A stretch of DNA of 18,785 nt from Pseudomonadota bacterium (GCA_021847165.1 JAJZUH010000019.1:1-18785); one strand, 5' to 3'; positions 1 through 7,392 are shown, counted from the first letter of the stretch. Program-made: numbers and translations. Notes: generated from the letters alone by a model not told the origin.

Positions 1-930
1 CAGCAGGATCGCCTCCCCCTCGATGAACTCGAATGCGATGTTGCTGGTGTTGGGCAGGCGATTGCCCGGATCGCCGGTGACAAACGAGCGCGGCACCTTG
101 GCGAGGATGCCTGCTTCCAGCTTGTCGCGCAGGCGTTTTACCTCGCTGTTCTCGAACGCCATCGCCTCCAGCGCCATCTCGGCTGCCTTGCCCAGTCCGA
201 CGATGGAAGTGGTGTTCTCGGTGCCGGCACGGCGCCCGCGCTCCTGGTGGCCGCCGCGCAGCAGCGGACGGAAGCGCGTGCCGCGCTTGAGGTACAGCAC
301 GCCGATGCCTTTGGGCGCGTGCAGCTTGTGGCCAGACACGGACAGCATGTCGATCTTGGTGTCCTTCAGGTTCAGCGGCACCTTGCCGACAGCCTGCACC
401 GCATCGGTGTGGAACATCGCGCCGGCGGCATGCGCCAGCTCGGCCATCTCGACCACCGGGAAGAACGTGCCGGTCTCGTTGTTGGCCCACATCGCCGAGA
501 CCACCGCGACCTGGTCGGTCAGCAGCTTCTTGTACTCGTCCAGATCGAGGCGGCCCTTGCCGTCCACCTTGAGGTAGTGCACCTTGTAGCCTTCCTTCTC
601 CAGATGCGTGCACAGCGTGAGGATGGCCGGATGCTCGACGGTGGTGGTGATGATCTCCTTGCGCTCCGGCTGCGCCTTCAGCGCCGACAGGATGGCAGTA
701 GAGTCGGACTCGGTGCCGCAGGAGGTGAAGATGATCTCCGAATCGTGTTCCGCACCCAGCAGTTCCTGCACCTGCATGCGCGCCTTCTTGATCGCGAGGC
801 CCACCTTGTTGCCGAAGCTGTGCATCGACGAGGGATTGCCGAACTGCTCGGTGAAATACGGCAGCATGGCCTCCACCACTTTTTCATCCACGCGTGTGGT
901 GGCGTTGTTGTCGAAATAGATGCCTTCCAT
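1..930 (-). CDS. nifS: Cysteine desulfurase NifS (3' part beyond window edge)
   Basis: PLP-dependent cysteine desulfurase that takes sulfur from L-cysteine and passes it as a persulfide to NifU for nitrogenase Fe-S clusters. The first 310 residues are present; the frame is open to the left edge, so roughly the last 90 of about 400 residues, including the active-site cysteine loop, lie outside. Visible landmarks: the N-terminal YFDNNATTRV motif, CGTESDSTAI near 71-80, VEHPAI with His100, HTDAVQ with Asp176, and SGHKLHAPKG with the PLP lysine at Lys202, followed by RGGHQERGRRAGTENT. The protein follows Azotobacter NifS closely, which separates it from housekeeping IscS. The ATG at 930 has a GGGAG ribosome site about 8 bases upstream. 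It is the third gene of iscA-nifU-nifS, separated from nifU by 196 bases holding a palindromic repeat, so co-transcription through the repeat is likely but not shown. Confidence 0.95.
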   Translation of the reverse strand, partial: MEGIYFDNNATTRVDEKVVEAMLPYFTEQFGNPSSMHSFGNKVGLAIKKARMQVQELLGAEHDSEIIFTSCGTESDSTAILSALKAQPERKEIITTTVEHPAILTLCTHLEKEGYKVHYLKVDGKGRLDLDEYKKLLTDQVAVVSAMWANNETGTFFPVVEMAELAHAAGAMFHTDAVQAVGKVPLNLKDTKIDMLSVSGHKLHAPKGIGVLYLKRGTRFRPLLRGGHQERGRRAGTENTTSIVGLGKAAEMALEAMAFENSEVKRLRDKLEAGILAKVPRSFVTGDPGNRLPNTSNIAFEFIEGEAILL

Positions 931-956
931 TTTTAAGCTCCCAGTATGTTTGGGGA

Positions 957-1097
957 TTCCACCCCCACCCCAGCCCTGATGGAACTACTAGCCATTCGAC
1001 TAAGCCCGCAAGCGGGCAAGTCGCTGGTTATCCCCCTCAATGGGGAGGGAGCCAGATTCCTTCCCCCTTGCAGGGGGAAGGTTGGGATGGGGGTAGA
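957..1097. repeat. Composite inverted-repeat element between nifU and nifS
   Basis: The 196-base gap holds nested inverted repeats. The outer arms are roughly 959-977 (CCACCCCCACCCCAGCCCT) and 1078-1096 (related to AGGTTGGGATGGGGGT), which are imperfect complements. Inside are an imperfect hairpin around 989-1030 with the core GCCCGC (1004-1009) against GCGGGC (1012-1017), and a perfect 9-base stem CCTTCCCCC (1059-1067) against GGGGGAAGG (1073-1081) with a 5-base loop. I see no open frame or start signal belonging to it. Similar C-rich/G-rich palindromes occur as intergenic repeats in many proteobacteria. It could act as an mRNA-stabilising or partial-termination element within the nif transcript; this function is inferred. 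Confidence 0.7.
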
Positions 1098-1126
1098 AAA
1101 TGTCGTGTTCATCGCCATTCCCCAAA

Positions 1127-2017
1127 TCACGGATGACAAGCCGCCCTGCTCAAAGCCCCTGCCTTGCTCGGCACGATCTTGATGAACTCTTTCAGCTCCT
1201 CCATCAGCTTCTGCTGGATGCCTTGCAGCGTCAGTGCTTCCATCTGGCAACCGGAGCAGGCACCGGTCATGTTGACGTAGATGGTCTTGCCGTCCACATC
1301 CACCAGCTCGATGTCGCCGCCGTCGCGCTTCAGTTGCGGGCGCACCGATTCCAGCACCGCTTCGATCTTGCGGATGCGTTGCAGGTTGGTCATGCCGGCG
1401 GGCTTGGCTTCTTCCTTGGCTGGCGTGCCCGGCTTGAAGCTTTCGCCACGCTCGGCCATCACCTTCACCAGAATCTCTTCGATGCCCTCATGGCAGGAGG
1501 AACAGCCGCCGCCCGCCTTGGTGTAGTTGGTCACGTCCTGCACCGAACTGAGGTTGTTGGCGCGGATGGTGTCTTCGATCAGCACCGCGTCGATGGCGAA
1601 GCACTTGCACACCAGCGCGCCTTCTTCGTGGTCGTCGCTCCACACCTCGCCGCGATAGTTGGCCACGGCGGCCTGCAGCGCCTCGCGTCCCATCACCGAG
1701 CAATGCATCTTTTCCGGCGGCAGGCCGTCGAGGTAATCGGCGATGTCCTGGTTGCTCACCTTGAGCGCCTCGTCCAGCGTCTTGCCCTTGATCATCTCGG
1801 TGAGCGCGGAAGACGACGCGATGGCCGAGCCGCAACCGAAGGTCTGGAAATGCGCATCGAGGATGATGTCGGTCTCCGGCTCCACCTTGAGCATCAGGCG
1901 CAATGCATCTCCGCACGAAATCGAGCCGACATCGCCCACACCGTTCGCCCCCTCCAGCACGCCGGCGTTGCGCGGTTGAAAGAAGTGTTCCTTGACCTTG
2001 TCCGAGTAGTCCCACAT
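1127..2017 (-). CDS. nifU: Fe-S cluster scaffold protein NifU
   Basis: Modular scaffold on which [2Fe-2S] and [4Fe-4S] clusters are built for nitrogenase, using sulfur from NifS. The 296-residue protein has all three NifU parts. An IscU-like domain (1-125) has Cys35, Cys62 and Cys106. A central BFD-like [2Fe-2S] domain has Cys137, Cys139, Cys172 and Cys175 (VCKCF and [10 protein letters not shown]). A C-terminal Nfu domain has the CSGC motif at 254-257. This three-domain layout is specific to nif-type NifU; housekeeping IscU has only the first part. The start was set at the ATG at 2017, giving the family N-terminus [13 protein letters not shown], with a GGAG site just upstream. An in-frame ATG 36 bases further upstream lies inside the end of iscA and lacks that support. 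Only 11 bases separate it from the upstream iscA stop, so translation is probably coupled. Confidence 0.96.
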   Translation of the reverse strand: MWDYSDKVKEHFFQPRNAGVLEGANGVGDVGSISCGDALRLMLKVEPETDIILDAHFQTFGCGSAIASSSALTEMIKGKTLDEALKVSNQDIADYLDGLPPEKMHCSVMGREALQAAVANYRGEVWSDDHEEGALVCKCFAIDAVLIEDTIRANNLSSVQDVTNYTKAGGGCSSCHEGIEEILVKVMAERGESFKPGTPAKEEAKPAGMTNLQRIRKIEAVLESVRPQLKRDGGDIELVDVDGKTIYVNMTGACSGCQMEALTLQGIQQKLMEELKEFIKIVPSKAGALSRAACHP

Positions 2018-2028
2018 GGTTGTGCTCC

Positions 2029-2352
2029 TTAGGCAGAGAAAGACGAACCGCACGCGCAGCTGGAGCTGGCGTTCGGGTTTTCGAACTTGAAGCCGCTGCC
2101 ATTCAGGCTGTCGACGAAATCGACGGTCACGCCTTCCAGCAACGGAGCGGAGAGCGGATCGACCAGCAAGGTGACCGCGCCGTATTCCAGCACGGTGTCG
2201 TCATCGTTCTTCGCCTCTTCCAGCGACATGCCGTACTGGAAGCCGGAACAGCCGCCGCCGGCAATGGCGATGCGCAGCCCCGCCACGGGCGTGGCTGCGC
2301 CCTTGATGAATCTCTCCACGGCGGAGATCGCGTTGGGTGTCAGGTTGATCAT
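2029..2352 (-). CDS. iscA: nif-associated IscA/HesB-family iron-sulfur assembly protein
   Basis: A-type Fe-S carrier protein of 107 residues, the normal length for this family. It has the three conserved cysteines, Cys35 ([11 protein letters not shown]) and the C-terminal pair Cys99/Cys101 (SCACGSSF). The usual C-terminal CGCG signature reads CACG here, with the two ligand cysteines kept. Such proteins receive iron or clusters and hand them to apo-targets. It lies directly before nifU and nifS, the position of IscA-nif (orf6) in Azotobacter vinelandii, so a role in nitrogenase maturation is likely. The ATG at 2352 is preceded by AGGAG at good spacing. It is the first gene behind the sigma-54 promoter at 2390-2404, leaving a leader of about 26 bases. 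Confidence 0.94.
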   Translation of the reverse strand: MINLTPNAISAVERFIKGAATPVAGLRIAIAGGGCSGFQYGMSLEEAKNDDDTVLEYGAVTLLVDPLSAPLLEGVTVDFVDSLNGSGFKFENPNASSSCACGSSFSA

Positions 2353-2389
2353 GGTTCGCTCCTATCGGGTGGTCTGTGCCCGAGTATTC

Positions 2390-2404
2390 GCAAACTGCGT
2401 GCCA
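2390..2404 (-). promoter_or_regulatory. Sigma-54 (RpoN) -24/-12 promoter of iscA-nifU-nifS
   Basis: Read on the minus strand, the site is TGGCACGCAGTTTGC. It has the TGGCACG -24 element, a 4-base spacer and the TTGC -12 element, a full match to the RpoN consensus with correct GG-to-GC spacing. Transcription would start near 2378, about 26 bases before the iscA ATG. A NifA-type activator site lies about 100 bases upstream. Confidence 0.92.
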
Positions 2405-2499
2405 GCACTGCAGAGCCAGCCCAATGGATTGTTTAGATGGGAAATTGCAAAAATCGCACGCTCAACTCGCGTGTGCGGAACAAGACGGGGATGGGGGGT

Positions 2500-2515
2500 T
2501 GTAGGATTTGCGACA
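2500..2515. promoter_or_regulatory. NifA upstream activator sequence (TGT-N10-ACA)
   Basis: The site TGTAGGATTTGCGACA has TGT at 2500-2502, exactly ten bases, then ACA at 2513-2515, the NifA-binding consensus. Its centre is about 129 bases upstream of the predicted start, within the usual range for NifA acting by DNA looping. The stretch 2426-2456 between it and the promoter is A/T-richer than its surroundings and could hold a bend or IHF site, but I found no convincing IHF consensus. The site and the promoter together imply nitrogen- and oxygen-controlled expression. Confidence 0.88.
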
Positions 2516-2521
2516 AGCGGG

Positions 2522-2553
2522 AAAAAGCCCCTGTTCCTGGCGGAGTCAGGGGC
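2522..2553 (-). terminator. Rho-independent terminator of the cyd/SQR transcript
   Basis: On the minus strand a 7-base GC stem, GCCCCTG (2547-2553) against CAGGGGC (2527-2533), is followed directly by five T residues (2522-2526). It lies 11 bases beyond the stop of the 53-residue gene and just upstream of the NifA site. It would therefore insulate the nif promoter from the cydP-to-small-gene transcript. Confidence 0.85.
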
Positions 2554-2564
2554 CGTTGCTGCGC

Positions 2565-2726
2565 TTAGTGATGCGATTTCGTGATCAGCTTGAGCATCTT
2601 GAGGTTGATGACCGCGAAGCGGTAAAGCTGCCACAACAGGCAGGTCCGCATGAAGCGGGTGAAGCCGGTCGGTGCCGGGGGATAGTAGGCCTGCTGGTAA
2701 GGTTCTCTGTTGGTGATATTGCCCAT
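2565..2726 (-). CDS. Small basic protein of unknown function, last gene of the cyd-SQR run
   Basis: The 53-residue product has a Tyr/Pro/Gln-rich N-terminus (QQAYYPPAPTGF, 11-22) and a basic, hydrophobic C-terminal half rich in Leu, Trp, Phe, Arg and Lys (about 24-50) that could form an amphipathic, membrane-associated helix. I do not recognise the family. The ATG at 2726 has AAGGAAC upstream. An earlier in-frame ATG at 2759 would add 11 residues and overlap the end of the SQR-like gene; it lacks comparable support. The gene starts 29 bases after the flavoprotein stop and is followed 11 bases later by a strong terminator, so it is probably a real last gene of the operon. A role as a small partner or membrane anchor of the SQR-like enzyme or the bd oxidase is a guess from position. 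Confidence 0.7.
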   Translation of the reverse strand: MGNITNREPYQQAYYPPAPTGFTRFMRTCLLWQLYRFAVINLKMLKLITKSHH

Positions 2727-2755
2727 GTTCGGTTCCTTAGTAAATGTTGGGTAGA

Positions 2756-4213
2756 TCAATCCGGGATCAGCGACCAGCCCGGACGCAGCTTGGCCTGGTA
2801 GATGAAGGCATGGTGCAGCAGATACTTCATCCAGTGGCCGGCCAGGCCGATCTCGCCGAAGGTCAGGTCGATGTCGCGACCGAACTCCGGATATTTCTCA
2901 TAGTCCGGCACGACCGGGAACACGGTCATGGTCGCCGCAGTGCCCTTGAAGATGTGCGACCCGGTGGAGGCAACGCAGGCTGCGCCCATCTCGGCCATCG
3001 ACGCTGTGTGCGTCGGCTTGTCCGCCCCGTTCAGCATGTCGCGGATGCTCATGGCAACCGCTTTGGCCATGGCGGCCGACGGCATGCCGGTGCGCGGCGC
3101 CGTCGGGTTGATCGGCGTGCCGTTGGCGCTCTGCATCGGCTTGCTGATCATGTGCGGCGGCGCAAAAGCGATGCCGACCGCAAAGATGTTGCGATAGGAC
3201 GGCGTCTGGTAGGTCTTGGGCCAGTCGCGTGCCGACCATTCGAGATAGGGACGCTGGGTGTAGTCGGCATCGACCTTCATGAAACCGTTGGGCGCGAACA
3301 CCTGGCTGGTGATGTCCTCGCCGGCCTTGTTGAACGCCTTCAGGCCGACGCCGGCGAACGGCGGGATCAGCATGGAGAAGTCGAATTCCAGCTCGTGGAA
3401 GGTACCATCCAGGGTTTCATAATGGATCTTGCCGGCTTCAACCTTTTTCACATGCGCACGGGTGATCCACTCGATGCCGCGCTCGACCATCAGCGATTCG
3501 GCGAACGTCTTGCCGTTGGTGATGTAGCCGCCGCGCTTGATGTGCACGCCGCCCATGCCGAAGTCGCCCAGTTCGTATTCGTTGCTGATCCAGATCAGGC
3601 GGGCCTTGTCGCGCACGCCGGCTTCGCGCAAGGTGTGATCGACGTTGTAGATATACTCGAACGCAGCGCCCTGGCAGGTGCACATGCCGTGGCCGGTGCC
3701 GATCACGATGGTCTGCAGCTCGCCCCTGCGCATGGCATCGATGCTGGCCTGCAGCTTGTGGTTGGCTTCCTGCGCATGGCTGGCGGTGCACACGGAAACG
3801 GTGTGACCGTGCTCCGGTCCCAGCCCTTCGGTGGCGCCGAAATTCAGCTTGGGTCCGGTGGCGTTGACCAGGAAATCGTAGCTGATGTTCTCCTGCACGC
3901 CCGCCCTGGCAGGGCTGGTGTACTCAACCGTCACGAAGGGCTGCGCGCTAGCGGCATCTCCCTCGGGGTGGATGGAGACGGCCTTGGCCTGGCGAAAGTC
4001 CACATGGGTCTTGCCGTACAGCTCGGCGAGATCGAAGGTGACGTCCTTTTCGGTCATCTGCCCCACGCCGACCCAGATATTGGAGGGGATCCAGTTCCAT
4101 TTTGCATTCGGCGACACCACCACGATCTCGTGCTGCCTGCCTATCCATTTGTTGAGATATCGGGCAACGGTATGTCCGGATATACCCGCGCCCAGAATTA
4201 CGACTCGCGACAT
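2756..4213 (-). CDS. sqr: Sulfide:quinone oxidoreductase-like FAD flavoprotein
   Basis: Flavoprotein of 485 residues in the pyridine nucleotide-disulfide oxidoreductase superfamily, most like sulfide:quinone reductases, peripheral membrane enzymes that oxidise sulfide and reduce quinone. An N-terminal FAD motif GAGISG (8-13) opens the first Rossmann fold, the aromatic WNWIPSNIW segment is at 39-47, a second nucleotide fold begins near 168 with GTGHG, and the FAD-contacting stretch AVGIAFAP is at 345-352. Cysteines at 142, 178, 180 (GMCTCQG) and 413 (AACVAST) could supply the catalytic persulfide cysteines; their exact match to the SQR triad needs alignment. The C-terminus (HWMKYLLHHAFIYQAKLRPG) resembles the membrane-binding end of SQRs. 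The ATG at 4213 gives the standard MSRVVILGAG start with GAAGGAG upstream. It follows cydX after 128 bases on the same strand, so electrons from its quinol could go straight to cytochrome bd. Substrate is inferred. Confidence 0.82.
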   Translation of the reverse strand: MSRVVILGAGISGHTVARYLNKWIGRQHEIVVVSPNAKWNWIPSNIWVGVGQMTEKDVTFDLAELYGKTHVDFRQAKAVSIHPEGDAASAQPFVTVEYTSPARAGVQENISYDFLVNATGPKLNFGATEGLGPEHGHTVSVCTASHAQEANHKLQASIDAMRRGELQTIVIGTGHGMCTCQGAAFEYIYNVDHTLREAGVRDKARLIWISNEYELGDFGMGGVHIKRGGYITNGKTFAESLMVERGIEWITRAHVKKVEAGKIHYETLDGTFHELEFDFSMLIPPFAGVGLKAFNKAGEDITSQVFAPNGFMKVDADYTQRPYLEWSARDWPKTYQTPSYRNIFAVGIAFAPPHMISKPMQSANGTPINPTAPRTGMPSAAMAKAVAMSIRDMLNGADKPTHTASMAEMGAACVASTGSHIFKGTAATMTVFPVVPDYEKYPEFGRDIDLTFGEIGLAGHWMKYLLHHAFIYQAKLRPGWSLIPD

Positions 4214-4341
4214 TTTCTCTCCTTCGGTAATACGATCAAGTTCAAATAAAAAACCGGCTGCATCTGCTTCTGATGGATTCATTCAACCGCGCCCGCCGTC
4301 GTCTCCGCATCCGGCCCGTTGCCGGCAGCGGACCTCGCGGG

Positions 4342-4458
4342 TCAGGAACGGTCTTTTTCCTGCTCCGCCGAGCAGGCCTGCGCATCGCAAATCATGGTGT
4401 TGACGATGGCCAGCAGCACCGCCATCGAGACGCCCAGTATCCAAGCGAAATACCACAT
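4342..4458 (-). CDS. cydX: Cytochrome bd oxidase small subunit CydX
   Basis: A 38-residue single-span membrane protein, MWYFAWILGVSMAVLLAIVN at the start, which matches the CydX/YbgT signature beginning MWYFAWILG. CydX stabilises the haem groups of cytochrome bd-I and is needed for full activity. It lies 14 bases after the cydB stop on the same strand with a strong AAGGAG site before the ATG at 4458, the usual cydABX order. The C-terminal tail after the membrane helix carries two cysteines (ICDAQAC) and a charged end. It is short enough to be missed by standard gene calling. Confidence 0.93.
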   Translation of the reverse strand: MWYFAWILGVSMAVLLAIVNTMICDAQACSAEQEKDRS

Positions 4459-4472
4459 AGTCGTTCTCCTTT

Positions 4473-5612
4473 CTAATAAGCGGATTTGTCGTTGGCCTTG
4501 ATGAAGGCTTCGGTCACCTTGCCCGACATCATCTTGTACGCCCAGCTGGTGTAGACGATGATGAGCGGCAGGAAGATCACGGTCGCGCCCAGCATCAGTC
4601 CGAGCGTCATGTGCGACGACACGCTGTCCCACACCGTCAGGCTGGAGCGCGGATCGGAGCTGGACGGCATGATGAACGGAAACAGCGAGACGCCCGCCGT
4701 GCCGATGATGCCCAGCATGCCCAGTGCCGAGCTGACGAAGGCGGTCAGCGGCTTGTTGAACCAGGCCGCCGCAATCGCCAGCAGGCCGCCGGCGAAGCCG
4801 ATGGCCGGCACCAGCTTGGTGGCCGGATATAGGCTGTAGTTGTTGAGCCATGCACCCGCCTGGGTGACAACGGTTTTGTCCAGCGGATTGGGCAGCGCGT
4901 TGTGGTCGATCACGCTGGTGATGACATAGCCGTGGATGCCGTTTGCCAGCCAGACCCCGGCAGCGGCGAAGGCCGCCAGCGTCAGCGTGCCGAACACCAG
5001 CGATGCAGTGCGCACGCGGCGGTACACGTCGCCTTCGGTGCGGATCATCAGGTAGTTGGCGCCGTGCGCCGTGATCATCGCCGAGCTGACCACGCCAGTG
5101 AGCAGCGCGAACGGATTGAGCAAGGCCCAGAAGGTGCCGGTGTAATAGCTGCGCAGCGTGTCATCGAAGTGGAACGGCACGCCCTGCAGCAGGTTGCCGA
5201 ACGCCACGCCGAAGATCAGCGGGGGCACGACGCCGCCGATGAACAGCCCCCAGTCCCAGGTCTTGCGCCAGGTCGGGTTCTCGATCTTGCTGCGGTAGTC
5301 GAAGCCGACCGGGCGGAAGAACAGCGCCCACAGCACCGCCAGCATGGCCCAGTAGAAACCGGAAAAGGCAGTGGCATACACCAGCGGCCAGGCGGCGAAG
5401 ATGGCGCCGCCGGCGGTGATGAACCAGACCTGGTTGCCGTCCCAGTGCGGGCCGACGGTGTTGATCATGATGCGGCGCTCGGTGTCGTTCTTGCCGGCGA
5501 AAGGCAGCAGCGTGCCGACGCCCATATCGTGACCGTCCATGATGGCGAAGCCGAGCAGCAGCGCGCCGACCAGCAGCCACCAGATGAATTTGAGTGTTTC
5601 GTAATCCAGCAT
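4473..5612 (-). CDS. cydB: Cytochrome bd ubiquinol oxidase subunit II
   Basis: Integral membrane subunit of cytochrome bd, 379 residues, the same length as E. coli CydB, and strongly alike throughout. Landmarks are MLDYETLKFIWWLLVGALLL at the N-terminus, MDGHDMGVG, NDTERRIMIN, PHWDGNQVW with Trp57/Asp58, FFRPVGFDYRSKIE, FGNLLQGVPF and MPSSSDPRSSLTVWD. CydB pairs with CydA, which carries the haems. The ATG at 5612 has GAGGAG upstream, and the frame upstream of it is antisense-like sequence within cydA. It follows the cydA stop by 14 bases and precedes cydX by 14 bases, so it is in the middle of a tight operon. Confidence 0.97.
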   Translation of the reverse strand: MLDYETLKFIWWLLVGALLLGFAIMDGHDMGVGTLLPFAGKNDTERRIMINTVGPHWDGNQVWFITAGGAIFAAWPLVYATAFSGFYWAMLAVLWALFFRPVGFDYRSKIENPTWRKTWDWGLFIGGVVPPLIFGVAFGNLLQGVPFHFDDTLRSYYTGTFWALLNPFALLTGVVSSAMITAHGANYLMIRTEGDVYRRVRTASLVFGTLTLAAFAAAGVWLANGIHGYVITSVIDHNALPNPLDKTVVTQAGAWLNNYSLYPATKLVPAIGFAGGLLAIAAAWFNKPLTAFVSSALGMLGIIGTAGVSLFPFIMPSSSDPRSSLTVWDSVSSHMTLGLMLGATVIFLPLIIVYTSWAYKMMSGKVTEAFIKANDKSAY

Positions 5613-5626
5613 GTCTATCTCCTCGT

Positions 5627-7192
5627 TTAGATAGTGGCAGTTGCGGTTTGCTCGGCGTGATAGCGGCCGGTGCCCAGGCTGGCTGGTCCCTTGCGCGCGA
5701 ACTTGACCATCAGATACATCTCGATGGCGAGCAGTCCGGTGTAGAACACGACGAAGCCGGCTATCGATCCGTACAGGCTGCCGACCGACAGGCTGGAGGC
5801 CGACAGATGCGTGGGCAGCACGCCGTAGATGGTCCACGGCTGGCGGCCGTACTCAGCCACGAACCAGCCGAACTCGGCGGCGATCCACGGCATCGGGATG
5901 AACAGCACGGCCCAGCGCAGCAGCCAGCGCTGCTTGAGGAAGGTACCGCGCACGGTGTGGTACAGCGACAGGCCCAGCAGCAGCGCGAAAGCGAATCCCA
6001 GCGCGACCATGACTCGGAACGACCAGAACATCGGCGCCACGCGCGGGACAGTGCTGTCCACCGCCTGCTGGATCATCTCCGGCGTCGCCCTGGCCACGTC
6101 CTCGGTGTATTTCTTCAGCAGCAAGCCGAAACCGATATCCTGCTTGTGCGCCTCGAACACTTCTTTAGCCGCCGCGTCGTTCTTGTCGCGACGCAGCGTT
6201 TCCATCGCGCTCACCGCGAGCATGCCGGATTCGATGCGCTTGCGGTTCTTCTCCTTGATCTCGGCGATGCCCGGAATTTCCTTGGTGAACGAACGGGTGC
6301 CGATGATGCCCATCACGTACGGGATCTGCACCTCAAGCTCGTTGCGCTGTTCCTTCTCGTTGGGAAGCGCGAACAGATTGAACGCCGCCGGGGCCGGTTC
6401 GGTATGCCACATCGCCTCCATCGCGGCCAGTTTGGTCTGCTGCGACTCGGAGATGGTGTAGCCCGACTCGTCGCCCAGCACGATTACCGACAGCGCGGAG
6501 GCGAAGCCGAAGGCGGCAGCAATGCGGAACGAGCGGCGCGCGAACTCCAGGTCGCGCCCCTTGAGAATGTACCAGGACGAGATGCCCAATACGAACAGCG
6601 AGGCGGTGACATAGCCGGCGGAGACGGTGTGCACGAACTTGGCCTGCGCGGTCGGATTGAAGATCACCTGCCAGAAATTGGTGAGCTCCATGCGCATGGT
6701 GGTATAGGAGAATTCGGCGCCGACCGGATCCTGCATCCAGCCGTTGGCGATCAGGATCCACAGCGCGGACAGGTTGGAGCCGATGGCGGTCAGCACGGTA
6801 ACCATGAAGTGCTGGCCTTTGCTCAACCTGTCCCAGCCGAAGAAGAACAGGCCGATGAAGGTGGACTCGAGGAAGAAGGCCATCAGGCCCTCGATCGCCA
6901 GCGGCGCACCAAAAATGTCGCCGACGTAGTGCGAATAGTATGCCCAGTTGGTGCCGAACTGGAATTCCATGGTCAGCCCGGTGGTGACCCCGAGCGCGAA
7001 ATTGATGCCGAACAGTTTGCCCCAGAAGCGGGTCATGTCCTTGTAGATCTGCTGTCCGGTCACCAGGTAGGACCCCTCCATGATAACCAGCAGGAAGGTC
7101 ATGCCCAGGGTCAGCGGAACGAACAGGAAGTGATACAGCGCGGTGACCGCGAATTGCAACCTCGAAAGGTCGACCAGTTCAGTACTTATCAT
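5627..7192 (-). CDS. cydA: Cytochrome bd ubiquinol oxidase subunit I
   Basis: Haem-bearing subunit of the quinol oxidase that reduces O2 to water with very high oxygen affinity in the cytoplasmic membrane. At 521 residues it has the long Q-loop form found in E. coli CydA. Key residues sit at a constant +2 offset from E. coli: His21 (haem b595 ligand), Glu101, His188 and Met395 (haem b558 ligands), and Lys254/Glu259 in the quinol-binding loop (QQTKLAAMEAMWHTEP). The conserved GWFVAEYGRQPW segment is present. The ATG at 7192 overlaps the cydP stop as ATGA, which implies coupled translation. In diazotrophs cytochrome bd often provides respiratory protection of nitrogenase; the nearby nif genes make that role plausible here. 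Confidence 0.97.
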   Translation of the reverse strand: MISTELVDLSRLQFAVTALYHFLFVPLTLGMTFLLVIMEGSYLVTGQQIYKDMTRFWGKLFGINFALGVTTGLTMEFQFGTNWAYYSHYVGDIFGAPLAIEGLMAFFLESTFIGLFFFGWDRLSKGQHFMVTVLTAIGSNLSALWILIANGWMQDPVGAEFSYTTMRMELTNFWQVIFNPTAQAKFVHTVSAGYVTASLFVLGISSWYILKGRDLEFARRSFRIAAAFGFASALSVIVLGDESGYTISESQQTKLAAMEAMWHTEPAPAAFNLFALPNEKEQRNELEVQIPYVMGIIGTRSFTKEIPGIAEIKEKNRKRIESGMLAVSAMETLRRDKNDAAAKEVFEAHKQDIGFGLLLKKYTEDVARATPEMIQQAVDSTVPRVAPMFWSFRVMVALGFAFALLLGLSLYHTVRGTFLKQRWLLRWAVLFIPMPWIAAEFGWFVAEYGRQPWTIYGVLPTHLSASSLSVGSLYGSIAGFVVFYTGLLAIEMYLMVKFARKGPASLGTGRYHAEQTATATI

Positions 7193-7392
7193 TTTTCCTC
7201 CTCATGGCTGTGCTGTGATGTTGTTTTTGGGGTTAAGGGATGCAAAATCGCGTTGCCGACCTGGTCCGGCGTCAGGTCGCGGTCGCCGGGACCGCTGAAG
7301 AACAGCCACCACAGCGCCAGCAAGCCAAGCAGCTTGACGACGGTGACGATGGCGACCTTTTTGGTCAGTGGGTGTTCAACAAAGAATCTCAT
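7189..7392 (-). CDS. cydP: Cytochrome bd oxidase putative small subunit CydP
   Basis: A 67-residue protein with a short cytosolic start (MRFFVEHPLTKK), one membrane span (about 13-31, VAIVTVVKLLGLLALWWLFF), then GPGDRDLTPDQVGNAILHP and a His/Glu-rich tail. This matches the CydP family encoded upstream of cydA in many Beta- and Gammaproteobacteria, proposed to be an extra small subunit of cytochrome bd. The ATG at 7392 has AGGAG at good spacing; an in-frame upstream ATG would add 24 residues that look like leader sequence. Its stop overlaps the cydA start, making it the first gene of the cydPABX operon. Its exact function is not established. Confidence 0.88.
   Translation of the reverse strand: MRFFVEHPLTKKVAIVTVVKLLGLLALWWLFFSGPGDRDLTPDQVGNAILHPLTPKTTSQHSHEEEK

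Noticed and set aside
2362..2634. Minus-strand open frame of 90 codons upstream of iscA
   Set aside because: It overlaps the NifA site, the sigma-54 promoter and the intrinsic terminator, has no ribosome site, and its product has no coherent fold features.
2744..4249. 501-codon plus-strand open frame
   Set aside because: It lies antisense to the SQR-like flavoprotein, whose motifs are clear; no ribosome site or recognisable domain on the plus strand.
4214..4341. Possible promoter in the gap between cydX and the SQR-like gene
   Set aside because: Some T-rich sequence and a small CCGG palindrome are present, but no -35/-10 pair, FNR box or sigma-54 site was convincing enough to annotate.
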